DNA of 64,000 nucleotides from Moraxella atlantae NBRC 14588 (GTDB lineage Bacteria > Pseudomonadota > Gammaproteobacteria > Pseudomonadales > Moraxellaceae): positions 62,001 through 126,000 of the forward strand of contig NZ_BCUL01000006.1 of assembly GCF_001591265.1 (NCBI RefSeq). The letters are read 5' to 3'. Below, in pieces: positions 48,894-57,401 of the stretch (within the stretch, counting starts at the first letter, position 1; each line of letters opens with the position of its first letter). Position numbers and translations under genes: made by a program. The notes under the pieces were generated by a model that was not told the origin of the DNA, did no database searches, and saw only the letters and a program-made list of their open reading frames with translations.

Positions 48894-50084
48894 TTAGCCT
48901 TGTTTATCAAGCATGCTGCGAAAGCGGCGCAAGGCAAAAAACATAAAAATCAGCCCAGCAACGGTCATTTCAACCAAATAATGCCCGACAATCTGAAGAT
49001 CAGCGTTACGAAACAGCACCGCATGGCTAAACAGCGCATACTGCGTGACAGGCGAGAACTGCGAAATACTTTGCACCCACACAGGCATGCACTCAAACGG
49101 CGCATCACCGCCTGATATCAGCCGCAAAATCACATACACAGGCAGTGACAACAAGCCAAATTGCGGTAGCGTTGGTGCAAGCGTGGCAAACATAATACCC
49201 ATCGCCGAGGCGAAAAATAAAAACACCAATGTGCCCAGCATATACAAAGCGATTGAGCCGTTGATTTGCACCCCCAGCCAACCTTGCACGACAAAAATCA
49301 GTGACAACAACGCCGCCATGGCAATCACCAACCCGTTACTGATGATTTTTGCCAGTGCAATTTGGTTGGCAGTGACGGGCATGACCAACAAATGCTCAAT
49401 TGTGCCGCGCTCTTTTTCGCGAATAATCGCCGCACCCACCAACATCATCGCCAGCAAAAACACAAAGCCGACGATATTGGTCACAGCAAAAAACCAATGG
49501 CTCATGGTGTTTGGGTTGAACCACACGCTGGTTTGGATTTTGACAGGCAGACGCGCAAGTGGGCTGTCTTTTTTGAGGTAATGATACGTTTCTTGGTTAA
49601 AAATCTCTTGGATATACACCATCCCCACGCCTGCTTGCGACACAGCGGTGGCGTCGGCAGACAGCTGCACACTGGGGTGCTTGCCCGTGCGCGCGTCTTT
49701 TTCAAAATCTTCGGGAAACTCCAAACCAAAGATATACTCACCTTGATCAAACCCATCACTCAAGGTTTGGCTATCAGCAACATAAATTGGCGGCTGAAAA
49801 CTTGGCGGCTGCAAGGTAGACACCAAATAGCTACTCATCGGTGAGCGATCATGATCGACTACCGCCACCGTGGCGTTATTGACCTCGGTGGTAATCCCCG
49901 TTGAGATAGTATAAATCAACACCGTGAACAAAAACGCGATAATCGCCAGTACCATCGGGTCACTAAACAGAGTCTGAAATTCTTTACCGGTCAAAGTCAG
50001 CACATTTTTAAGCCATTGCCACGCGCTGGGCAGTACGCGCTTGGGCGCAGCAGGCACAGGTTTGGACAAATCAGCGCGCTGCAT
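48894..50084 (-). CDS. ABC-2 type permease (YhhJ-like)
   Basis: 396 residues from the ATG at 50084, which has AGGAG at eight bases; the ATG two codons earlier overlaps the upstream stop as ATGA but is too close to the site. One early span (MVLAIIAFLFTVLIYTIS), a periplasmic domain opening VAVVDHDRSPMSSYL, then VGFVFLLAMMLVGAAIIREKERGTIEHLLVMPV, the ABC-2 signature, and further spans. It pairs with the membrane half of the RbbA-type protein, as YhhJ pairs with RbbA (YhiH) in E. coli. Confidence 0.9.
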   Translation of the reverse strand: MQRADLSKPVPAAPKRVLPSAWQWLKNVLTLTGKEFQTLFSDPMVLAIIAFLFTVLIYTISTGITTEVNNATVAVVDHDRSPMSSYLVSTLQPPSFQPPIYVADSQTLSDGFDQGEYIFGLEFPEDFEKDARTGKHPSVQLSADATAVSQAGVGMVYIQEIFNQETYHYLKKDSPLARLPVKIQTSVWFNPNTMSHWFFAVTNIVGFVFLLAMMLVGAAIIREKERGTIEHLLVMPVTANQIALAKIISNGLVIAMAALLSLIFVVQGWLGVQINGSIALYMLGTLVFLFFASAMGIMFATLAPTLPQFGLLSLPVYVILRLISGGDAPFECMPVWVQSISQFSPVTQYALFSHAVLFRNADLQIVGHYLVEMTVAGLIFMFFALRRFRSMLDKQG

Positions 50085-50086
50085 AC

Positions 50087-52972
50087 TCATTGCTCCTGTT
50101 TTTGCAAGCACAGACTGGCAAGCACGACATACCCCACCCCAAACCCAAGGATGATCAAGTAATGGCGCGCAAAATTTTCAATCCCTAAGCCTTTGGTAAA
50201 TGCACCTAGACTAATTTGCTGAAAATAGGCGGCAGGAAACGCCTCACCCACAAATCGGCTAACGCCCGTGATGGATGATAACGGATACAAAAAGCCTGAA
50301 AAATTAAGCGCAGGAATCATCGCCGCCACCGCCGTGGCAAATACCGCTGACACTTGGGTTTTCATCATCGAAGAAATCCATAACCCAAACGCCGTCGCCG
50401 AGCACACCAACAGCAGCGCGCCCACCGTCAGCCCGATAAACGATCCCTTTACAGGCACCCCAACAATGACAATCGCCATCCACACCAACACAAAATAACT
50501 GGCAAATGCTGTCAGAATATATGGAATTTGCTTGCCAACCAAAAATTGTGTCGTTGAGGCAGGTGAGGTATACAAATTGGTAATCGAGCCTAACTCTTTT
50601 TCACGCACCACACCCAACGCTGTCATCATCGCAGGGATCAAAATCAGCGCCAACATCAACGCACCAGGGATAATGGCATAAATACTGGCAAAACCTTGGT
50701 TGTACAAAAACCGCGGCTCAATCATCACCACAGGGCGCGCATCAATCGGTAGACCTGTTTGGTGCACCTTGTCACGGGCATAAGTCAGCAAAATTCCCGT
50801 GACATAGCCTTTGATGTTCTCGGCGATAAACGGTGCGCTACCATCGATATAAAAATTGATCTCAGGGCGATCAAACTGCTTCATGTCAGCGGCAAAATGA
50901 CTGGGGATCTCCAAAATCAGCTTGGCGTCACCACTTTTGAGGCGTGTTTGTACCTGTTCACTCGATTGCAAACGCTCAACGCCCGAAAAATACGGCGAGC
51001 CATCAAAGTATTCAATCAGCTCACGGCTTTCGGTGGATTGGTCATAATCGATGACCGCCATGTTTAGGTGGTTGATGTCAAACGACACCGCATATGCCAC
51101 CGTCAGCATAATCACCACAGGGCCGATCAAGGCAAACGACAGCCGGATTTTATCGCGGCGTAGCTCTTTGCCTTCACGATTGGCAAACGCCCACATCAAT
51201 GCCAGCCATGCCCACAGCCCTTGACGCCGTTTGAGCGGCTTTTTGTTGGGCTGCTCGCGATTTTCGCTTGCGGTAGCGGTTTGCGGCTTAGCGGCATCAG
51301 CTAGCGGTGGGTTGGTAGCAGCCGCTTGCGCGTTTTGTTTGGTGTTTTTGCCATCGTCAGATGCTTCGACCAAATACGCGATAAACGCCTCTTCAAACGT
51401 ATCAGCACCTTTTTGGGCTTGTAGATCGCGCGGTTTGCCCACTGCCAATACGTTGCCTTGGTGCATCAACGAGATACGGTCACAACGCAATGCTTCACTC
51501 ATAAAGTGTGTGGAGACAAAAATCGTAATGCGCTGCTCACGCGATAGCGCAACCAGTTTTTTCCAAAACATATCGCGCGCAGCAGGATCAACGCCCGATG
51601 TCGGCTCATCTAAAATCAATACCTTAGGCTGGTGCAAGCACGCCGCTGCCAGTTGTAGACGCTGACGTATGCCAAGCGGCAAATCAGCAGGTAGCTTGTC
51701 GGCAACGTCGGCAAGGTCAAATGTGGCAAGGCTCTGCTCGATGTAGCGCGTTTGTTCGTTTTCAGCAATGCGATACAGCCGCGCGTGTAGCTTGAGGTTG
51801 CCGCGCACAGACAGCTCTTCATACAACGAAAACGCTTGCGACATATAGCCGACTTTGAGGCGGTTTTCCATACTACCGCCTGTGACAGGCTCACCCAACA
51901 AATAGGCCGTGCCCTCGCTGACATCCAGCAGTCCTGTAAGCATTTTCATGGTGGTGGATTTACCACAACCGTTCGAACCCAAAAAGCCAAAAATCTCACC
52001 TTGGGCAATGCTAAAGCTAACGTGATTGACGGCGACAAAATCACCAAAGCGTTTGGTTAGGTTTTCAGCTTCAATGGCAGGTGGCAAATTAGGGTCAGGC
52101 TCAAACGGCGGCACGCTAAAGCTGGTATCGCCGCGTTTGTTTTCGGGCAATAAGGTGTTATACGCTTCTTCTAGATTGGGGCGTCCTTCGGCATCTAGCG
52201 GATGATTGGCGTACTGCTTGACGACGTTTTCGGTGGTGTCGCTGATGAGAATTTCACCATCATTCATGGCGATGGTATAGGCAAATTGTGAAGCTTCATC
52301 AATATACGCCGTCGATACCATCACAGTCATGTTGGGGTTTTCACTGCGCAGCGCATTGACCAGTGTCCAAAATTGCTGACGCGATAACGGGTCTACCCCT
52401 GTGGTTGGCTCATCCAAAATCAGTAAATCAGGATCATGCACCAAGGCACAGCATAGACTAAGCTTTTGTTTCATCCCACCTGATAGCTTGCCTGCAGGTC
52501 GGTCTTTGAATTTTAGCAAGTCGGTGGCGGCAAGCAGACGATCGATACGCGCTTGTCGTGCGGTTTTGTCAATGCTAAATAACCGTGCGTGAAAGTCGAT
52601 GTTTTCCATCACCGACAGCGTTGGATAAAGGTTGTGTCCTAAGCCTTGCGGCATGAAGGCAACTTTATTGAGCAGCTGCTCGCGGTCACGTTTGTTGCCC
52701 ATGTCCTTGCCCAGTACCTGTACTGTGCCCGTTTGGATTTTTTTCATGCCTGCAATCAGGCTCATGAGGGTCGATTTACCCACCCCATCGGGGCCAACAA
52801 GCCCGATGGTGGTGCCAGCAGGTACGGTCACGCTGACGTTTTTGAGCGCGTCGGTTTGTTTGCCGTAGCGGTGCGATACGTTTTGTACGACCACCGCTGG
52901 CAGGTTGTCTGCGCCATCAAAGGTAGCGTGCGCTGGCTGGCTGTGTGTTGGTTGTAGCCGTTTCATCGCCAT
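50087..52972 (-). CDS. rbbA: RbbA-type ABC transporter: two ATPase domains fused to a permease
   Basis: 961 residues. NBD1 (about 28-260): Walker A GPDGVGKST, signature LSGGMKQK, Walker B LLILDEPTTG. NBD2 (about 300-535): GSNGCGKST, a degenerate signature LPLGIRQR, VLILDEPTSG. A Gln/Lys-rich linker (about 540-600) leads to an ABC-2 permease half (RLSFALIGPVVIMLTVAYAV, periplasmic domain, ALGVVREKELGSITNLYTSP). The same layout occurs in E. coli RbbA/YhiH, once reported as ribosome-associated, but here the operon points to export. AAGGAG lies three bases before the ATG at 52972 and nine before the one at 52966, so the latter may be used. Confidence 0.92.
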   Translation of the reverse strand: MAMKRLQPTHSQPAHATFDGADNLPAVVVQNVSHRYGKQTDALKNVSVTVPAGTTIGLVGPDGVGKSTLMSLIAGMKKIQTGTVQVLGKDMGNKRDREQLLNKVAFMPQGLGHNLYPTLSVMENIDFHARLFSIDKTARQARIDRLLAATDLLKFKDRPAGKLSGGMKQKLSLCCALVHDPDLLILDEPTTGVDPLSRQQFWTLVNALRSENPNMTVMVSTAYIDEASQFAYTIAMNDGEILISDTTENVVKQYANHPLDAEGRPNLEEAYNTLLPENKRGDTSFSVPPFEPDPNLPPAIEAENLTKRFGDFVAVNHVSFSIAQGEIFGFLGSNGCGKSTTMKMLTGLLDVSEGTAYLLGEPVTGGSMENRLKVGYMSQAFSLYEELSVRGNLKLHARLYRIAENEQTRYIEQSLATFDLADVADKLPADLPLGIRQRLQLAAACLHQPKVLILDEPTSGVDPAARDMFWKKLVALSREQRITIFVSTHFMSEALRCDRISLMHQGNVLAVGKPRDLQAQKGADTFEEAFIAYLVEASDDGKNTKQNAQAAATNPPLADAAKPQTATASENREQPNKKPLKRRQGLWAWLALMWAFANREGKELRRDKIRLSFALIGPVVIMLTVAYAVSFDINHLNMAVIDYDQSTESRELIEYFDGSPYFSGVERLQSSEQVQTRLKSGDAKLILEIPSHFAADMKQFDRPEINFYIDGSAPFIAENIKGYVTGILLTYARDKVHQTGLPIDARPVVMIEPRFLYNQGFASIYAIIPGALMLALILIPAMMTALGVVREKELGSITNLYTSPASTTQFLVGKQIPYILTAFASYFVLVWMAIVIVGVPVKGSFIGLTVGALLLVCSATAFGLWISSMMKTQVSAVFATAVAAMIPALNFSGFLYPLSSITGVSRFVGEAFPAAYFQQISLGAFTKGLGIENFARHYLIILGFGVGYVVLASLCLQKQEQ

Positions 52973-52987
52973 GTGCTCCTTATGCCA

Positions 52988-54211
52988 TTAATAGGCAGTT
53001 GAAGCGGTGGCAGGTGTTGGGTTGGCGGTTTGGGTTGGCGCACTGGTTGGGTCAGCTATTTGGCTGTTGGGTAGTTTGACCGCCAAGTCTTGGTTCCAGC
53101 TAGCATTTGGATCAAGCTGCACGTAGCCTTGTGCGGTCATACCGCCTTTGAGCAGGTTTTGATAACGCTTGGCAACTTGTGGATCAAGGCTCAGCTTGAC
53201 ACGGTACATCATTTTTTCGCGCTCGTTTTTGGTTTCAACCGATTTTGGCGTAAATTGCGACTGGTTTGCCACAAAGGTGACTTTGGCAGGAAAAACAGCA
53301 TTGATGCCATCCAAGACGATCCGCGCAGGGCTGCCGATTTGCACTTGGCTGCTGCTATCGGTTGGCAAAAAAATTTCTAAATACACATCGCTTGGATCAA
53401 CCAACGTGACCACCTTGCTACCTGCTGCAATGACGTTGCCGACTTCGGCAATGCGGTACTCAACCCGCCCTGGTTGTGGTGCGCGCACATACAGATCGGC
53501 TTGGATGGATTTGACGCGGTTGATTTGTGATTGGGCTTGGTCGATACCTGCTTGCGCTTCTGCCATGGCGGCTTTGGCTTCCTCAACGCCTGCCCGCGCC
53601 TCATCAATGCTAGCTTGTGCTTCTGTTGAGCCCGCCGATGCTTGGTTTTTGGCGGCTTGCGCGGCGAGCACTTCAGCTTTGGCGGCTTCATAGGCTTGTT
53701 GGCGTTGCTGCAATTCTGCCACCGATACCAAGTCATCTTTGCGCAAGGCAATGGTGTTGTTGAGGTTGTCTTTGGCGATTTGTAGCTGCGCTTGTTTGGC
53801 GGCAATGACGGCATCGGCTTGGCTGACACCGCCTTGGGTGCGCGCAAAGCCACCTTCGGCGCGTTTTTGTGTGCTCATCGCCCGACGAATAGCCCCTTGT
53901 GCGCGTGACTTGGCAGCCTCAGCTTGGGCTTTGGCAGCTTGTGCTGCCTGTAACTGGGTGTCTAGCTCATCGGATGACAGCGTGACCAACGGTGTGCCTT
54001 GTTGCACCACGTCGCCTTCATTGACCAAAACTTGGCTCACCCGCCCTGCTCGTAGGCTAGCAACGTCGATTTTTTGCAGCTGCAACCGCCCATTGGATGA
54101 CGCAAAACCTGCTGGGGTAGCGTCTTGGGTGCGTTGGCGATTCATGTAGATGGCAAGCGCTGCCAATGCCAACAGTACGATTATCAGCACGATATAATAG
54201 GATTTTTTCAT
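52988..54211 (-). CDS. HlyD-family periplasmic adaptor (YhiI-like)
   Basis: 407 residues. Signal anchor (YYIVLIIVLLALAALAIYM), lipoyl half VASLRAGRVSQVLVNEGDVVQQG, an Ala/Gln/Lys-rich coiled-coil hairpin of about 170 residues, second half DLYVRAPQPGRVEYRIAEVGNVI, and a barrel domain. The C-terminus is a Pro/Thr-rich tail (PTSAPTQTANPTPATAS). First gene of the operon, 15 bp before the RbbA-type gene. Substrate unknown; related systems export drugs, dyes or fatty acids. Confidence 0.92.
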   Translation of the reverse strand: MKKSYYIVLIIVLLALAALAIYMNRQRTQDATPAGFASSNGRLQLQKIDVASLRAGRVSQVLVNEGDVVQQGTPLVTLSSDELDTQLQAAQAAKAQAEAAKSRAQGAIRRAMSTQKRAEGGFARTQGGVSQADAVIAAKQAQLQIAKDNLNNTIALRKDDLVSVAELQQRQQAYEAAKAEVLAAQAAKNQASAGSTEAQASIDEARAGVEEAKAAMAEAQAGIDQAQSQINRVKSIQADLYVRAPQPGRVEYRIAEVGNVIAAGSKVVTLVDPSDVYLEIFLPTDSSSQVQIGSPARIVLDGINAVFPAKVTFVANQSQFTPKSVETKNEREKMMYRVKLSLDPQVAKRYQNLLKGGMTAQGYVQLDPNASWNQDLAVKLPNSQIADPTSAPTQTANPTPATASTAY

Positions 54212-54927
54212 GACTTATACCCTAGCCTAACCCACGCCTACCGACAGCCAGTTTGTCAGCGATCAGTTTGATGAATGCTGCTTAAGCTGTTGGTATGTTG
54301 TCGTTCTTTGGCGTCGGTATGCCCAATTTTTGATCCCATGTATAAACCCCAACCGCGGTGATGAATCGCAGCTGAGGTTGCCCAATTTCAATTATCCGAA
54401 CTTTAGTTGATGCTTTGCCTTTGCCCTATATTTGCTGGCAAAATCTTTACAACCCATTATTTTTAAATAATTTTTACTGATTTTGTTTATCTTAAGACTA
54501 CTTAAGACATAAAATATAACTAAACCTAGATTATACACATAAAAACTTATTTGTATAATGGATTAGATTATTTATTTGTAGTCTGTGAGATGACAAAAAG
54601 ATCTTTGCAAACTTAGCAGAATATGGCTCGGTTAGTTTTATTTATCAATAAATTTAAAAATTTAAATTTATCTAAAACATCAAGGCAACCCATAGGCGCG
54701 ATTCGATCATTACCAATTGCCTCAACCATTACCAATTGCCCCAACACCGTAACCAATTTGCCAAACTCAATGCCAAAAAACCTGCTAGGCTAGACCCCAA
54801 TCACATCACCACAGCACGACAACAGCGGTGCGTGATTTGGCTTTAAAATCAGGCAATCATCCCCATTAAATGCATGTTTTAAATGATGAATGAGTTAGCG
54901 TTACCATTAAATAAATAAGGAACAACC
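54212..54927. other. 716-bp divergent intergenic region between the export operon and msrA
   Basis: No ORF I would accept. The middle (about 54440-54670) is very AT-rich, with TATAAT-like boxes on both strands near 54532 and 54553 and an inverted repeat ATAAATTT...AAATTTAT. Two direct-repeat groups stand out: CTTAAGAC twice at 10-bp spacing near 54492, and three copies of an ATTACCAATTGCC-like word (54709-54762). This is long for a bacterial promoter region and may hold regulatory sites for both sides. Confidence 0.5.
54709..54762 (+). repeat. Three direct repeats of an ATTACCAATTGCC-like word
   Basis: ATTACCAATTGCC at 54709-54721 and 54728-54740 (identical, 19-bp period), then GTAACCAATTTGCC at 54749-54762. 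Spacing of about two helical turns suggests a regulator bound on one face. It lies 166-219 bp upstream of msrA. Confidence 0.6.
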
Positions 54928-55461
54928 ATGCAAACCATTATCTTAGGCGGCGGCTGTTTTTGGTGCACCGAGTCGGTGTTTCGCCATGTTAAAGGTGTGA
55001 CTAAAGTCACCTCAGGTTACATGGGCGGCGATGCAGCAACAGCAAACTACCGTGCGGTGTGCGGCGGCGATACAGGACACATTGAGGTCATCGCGGTAGA
55101 ATTTGATGATACGGTCATCGGGCTAGAAACGGTTTTGGATATCTTTTTTGCCACCCATGACCCAACCACACAAGACCGCCAAGGCAATGACGTGGGGCGG
55201 CAATACGCGTCGGTGATTTTTTATACCGATGAAGCCGCGCAAAAACCAACCATCGACCGTGTGATCGGCCAGCTGCGCGATGAAATGGGTATTCGTGTGG
55301 TCACTGAGGTACACCCTGCGCAAGAGTTTCATATTGCTGAGGACTACCACCAAGACTACTACGCCAAAAATCCCACCCAAAGCTACTGCAACTTTGTCAT
55401 TCCGCCCAAACTTGCCAAGCTCAAACAGTACTTTAGCGGTTTTGTCATTGAGCGCGACTAA
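54928..55461 (+). CDS. msrA: Peptide methionine-S-sulfoxide reductase
   Basis: Repairs methionine S-sulfoxide; cytoplasmic. 177 residues with the catalytic GGGCFWCTE near residue 10, GYMGG, the substrate-binding YRAVCGGDTGHIEVIAVEFD, DPTTQDRQGNDVGRQYAS, and EVHPAQEFHIAEDYHQDYYAKN. A C-terminal Cys in SYCNF may act as the resolving residue. AAGGA precedes the ATG. This msrA is intact, while the msrB at 33368-33645 is broken, so R-sulfoxide repair may depend on another enzyme. Confidence 0.95.
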   Translation: MQTIILGGGCFWCTESVFRHVKGVTKVTSGYMGGDAATANYRAVCGGDTGHIEVIAVEFDDTVIGLETVLDIFFATHDPTTQDRQGNDVGRQYASVIFYTDEAAQKPTIDRVIGQLRDEMGIRVVTEVHPAQEFHIAEDYHQDYYAKNPTQSYCNFVIPPKLAKLKQYFSGFVIERD

Positions 55462-55476
55462 TCGGTCATCGCTTGT

Positions 55477-55518
55477 AATAAGCACCGTCTGTGTTAAGAT
55501 AGGTGCTTATTTTTTTTG
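55477..55518 (+). terminator. Terminator of msrA
   Basis: AATAAGCACC (55477-55486) pairs with GGTGCTTATT (55502-55511) and is followed by a T run; it lies between msrA and the transglycosylase gene. Confidence 0.85.
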
Positions 55519-55549
55519 CAAATATTTTGCCTATTTAAAAGGTTTGACG

Positions 55550-57019
55550 ATGACAACACCTTGCTACCAACATTCACCAAAAACCCACGATTTAAAAAAC
55601 CCGATCAAATTTAGCTTAAGCGTGATGGTTTTAGGCTTGCTCAGTGCGTCTGCGTTTGCTGCGCCTGAGCCGCCGTATTTAGACAACGGCGAATTTCAAC
55701 AATGCTTAAATACGCTTAAAAATTCATCAGGGTTTTCTGCCGTATCGCCGAGTACCTTCGAGCGTTATCGCCCAACTGCACCTGATCCTAGCGTGGTTGT
55801 ATCGCTGAATTATCAGCCTGAGTTTGATAAAAAAGTTTGGGATTATCTGTCGGGATTGGTCGATGATGAGCGCGCACAAGACGGGGTTGAAGCCAAACAA
55901 CGCCTCATGCCAACCTTGCGCCAAATTGAACAACGCTATGGCGTGGATGCCAACCACGTGCTTGGCGTGTGGGGGGTGGAATCCAATTTTGGCAAAACGT
56001 TGGGCAAAAAAGATTTGATCGATTCGCTTGCAACACTGTCGTGTTTTGACCGTCGGCAAAGCTACTTTCGCACCGAATACGCCAATGCGCTAAAAATCTT
56101 GCAGCGGGGTGATATCCGCCGTGAGGACTTAAAAGGCTCATGGGCAGGCGCGTTTGGGCAGACCCAGTTTATGCCCTCAACGTTTTTGCGCCTAGCACAG
56201 GATTTTGACGGCGACGGGCGCAAAGATTTGGTCAATAGCGAAGCCGATGCACTGGCATCGACTGCCAATTTCTTGGCAAAATCGGGCTATCGCACGGGCG
56301 AACCATGGGGCTATGAGGTCAAGTTGCCAACGGGCTACTGGGCAAACAGCAACCGTAAGGACAAAAAACCGATTAGCTACTGGCGCGCGCAAGGTTTAAC
56401 GCTGCCCGATGGACAACCTTTGCCCAGTGATTTGGACAGCGTGGGGCTGCTGTTGCCTGCTGGGGTTGAAGGGCCAGCGTTTTTGGTCGGCAAAAACTTT
56501 GATACGTTTTATAGCTACAATGCATCAGAAAACTATGCGCTTGCCATCGCACACTTGTCGGATATGATTCGACAAAATCGCACCAGCAATGTCGGCTTTG
56601 CCACGCCATGGCCGACCGACGATCCTGGCATCAGCCGCCGACAAGCGCGTGAAATTCAGCAAGCCTTGCTCAATTTGGGCTATGACATCGGCAACGCGGA
56701 CGGCATTATTGGCGATAAGACACGCTATGCTATCCAAGACTACCAACGCAAACAAGGCGTGAATCCCGACGGACGTGCAGGCATGAAGCTGTATCGCCAG
56801 TTGGTTGGACAAAACGGGCAATCGGGTGCATTTGTCAGGCAACCAACCAACCAACCTAGCCAGTACCGCCAACCTACCACATACCACCAACCAAACGGCT
56901 ACCGCATCGTCCAACCTGTCGTCGTCGCGCCAGTGGTCAGCACGCCTAGCAACAATCGCCCTGTTGTTATGCGTCGCGTTGATACTGGTAATGGCGTGGT
57001 TTTGGTACCATCGCGCTAA
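55550..57019 (+). CDS. MltB-type lytic murein transglycosylase with peptidoglycan-binding domain
   Basis: 489 residues from the ATG at 55550 (AAAGG upstream); the open frame extends back over msrA but that part is a shadow. Signal peptide (SLSVMVLGLLSASAFAAPE). SLT_2 catalytic domain about 45-370: VLGVWGVESNFGKTLGKKDLIDSLATL (catalytic Glu), GSWAGAFGQTQFMPSTFLRLAQDFDGDGRKD. Then a PG_binding_1 domain (about 375-430: ISRRQAREIQQALLNLGYDIGNADGIIGDKTRYAIQDYQRKQG), and a Gln/Pro/Tyr-rich tail ending VVLVPSR. Cleaves glycan strands to 1,6-anhydromuropeptides in the periplasm. Confidence 0.92.
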   Translation: MTTPCYQHSPKTHDLKNPIKFSLSVMVLGLLSASAFAAPEPPYLDNGEFQQCLNTLKNSSGFSAVSPSTFERYRPTAPDPSVVVSLNYQPEFDKKVWDYLSGLVDDERAQDGVEAKQRLMPTLRQIEQRYGVDANHVLGVWGVESNFGKTLGKKDLIDSLATLSCFDRRQSYFRTEYANALKILQRGDIRREDLKGSWAGAFGQTQFMPSTFLRLAQDFDGDGRKDLVNSEADALASTANFLAKSGYRTGEPWGYEVKLPTGYWANSNRKDKKPISYWRAQGLTLPDGQPLPSDLDSVGLLLPAGVEGPAFLVGKNFDTFYSYNASENYALAIAHLSDMIRQNRTSNVGFATPWPTDDPGISRRQAREIQQALLNLGYDIGNADGIIGDKTRYAIQDYQRKQGVNPDGRAGMKLYRQLVGQNGQSGAFVRQPTNQPSQYRQPTTYHQPNGYRIVQPVVVAPVVSTPSNNRPVVMRRVDTGNGVVLVPSR

Positions 57020-57036
57020 ACGTTGATGTTGATCAT

Positions 57037-57074
57037 AAAAAAACCTCAAATCGTGATGATTTGAGATTTTTTTT
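57037..57074. terminator. Bidirectional terminator after the transglycosylase
   Basis: CTCAAATC (57045-57052) and GATTTGAG (57058-57065) with A/T runs on both sides, between convergent stops at 57019 and 57097. Confidence 0.88.
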
Positions 57075-57096
57075 GTAACAATTAAACAACTGGCGG

Positions 57097-57360
57097 TTAA
57101 ACAATCGGCGGTGGTGTAGGCTCTTTGCCATCATCCATTTGGATTTTTTTGGTTTCGCCTGTGGCGTTGCTGCCCCAATCGTCGTCTTCGTCATCGTCCC
57201 ATTTTTTGAAGTTTTCACTTGGGTTGATGCCGCGACGTTTCATGTCGGCAACTTGTTCTTCAAGCGTGCGAAATTGACGCGCTTCATGCATGCTGTCTTC
57301 AAGTTCGCTGATTTCGCTGTTAAGCTCGGTACTGTTTGGTGGGTTGGTGGGATTTGCCAT
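57097..57360 (-). CDS. Small acidic protein of unknown function
   Basis: 87 residues from the ATG at 57360, with AAGGAG upstream. The N-terminal half is a likely coiled coil (TELNSEISELEDSMHEARQFRTLEEQVADMKRRG). It is followed by NPSENFKKWDDDEDDDWGSN, a strongly acidic patch, and ends PTPPPIV. No signal peptide. I recognise no family. It lies 41 bp downstream of the DUF4062-like gene on the same strand, so the two may be co-transcribed. Confidence 0.7.
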   Translation of the reverse strand: MANPTNPPNSTELNSEISELEDSMHEARQFRTLEEQVADMKRRGINPSENFKKWDDDEDDDWGSNATGETKKIQMDDGKEPTPPPIV

Positions 57361-57401
57361 AAAACACACTCCTTCAAAAATTTTTCGGTTTATGCAATTT
57401 A

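Noticed and set aside
54709-54762. Could the three direct repeats be a CRISPR array?
   Set aside because: The unit is only 13-14 bp with 6-8 bp between copies and no cas genes are nearby, so it is better explained as binding sites.
55280-55549. Upstream extension of the MltB-type gene by 90 codons
   Set aside because: It overlaps msrA and crosses the msrA terminator; the ATG at 55550 has a ribosome-binding site and is followed by a clear signal peptide.
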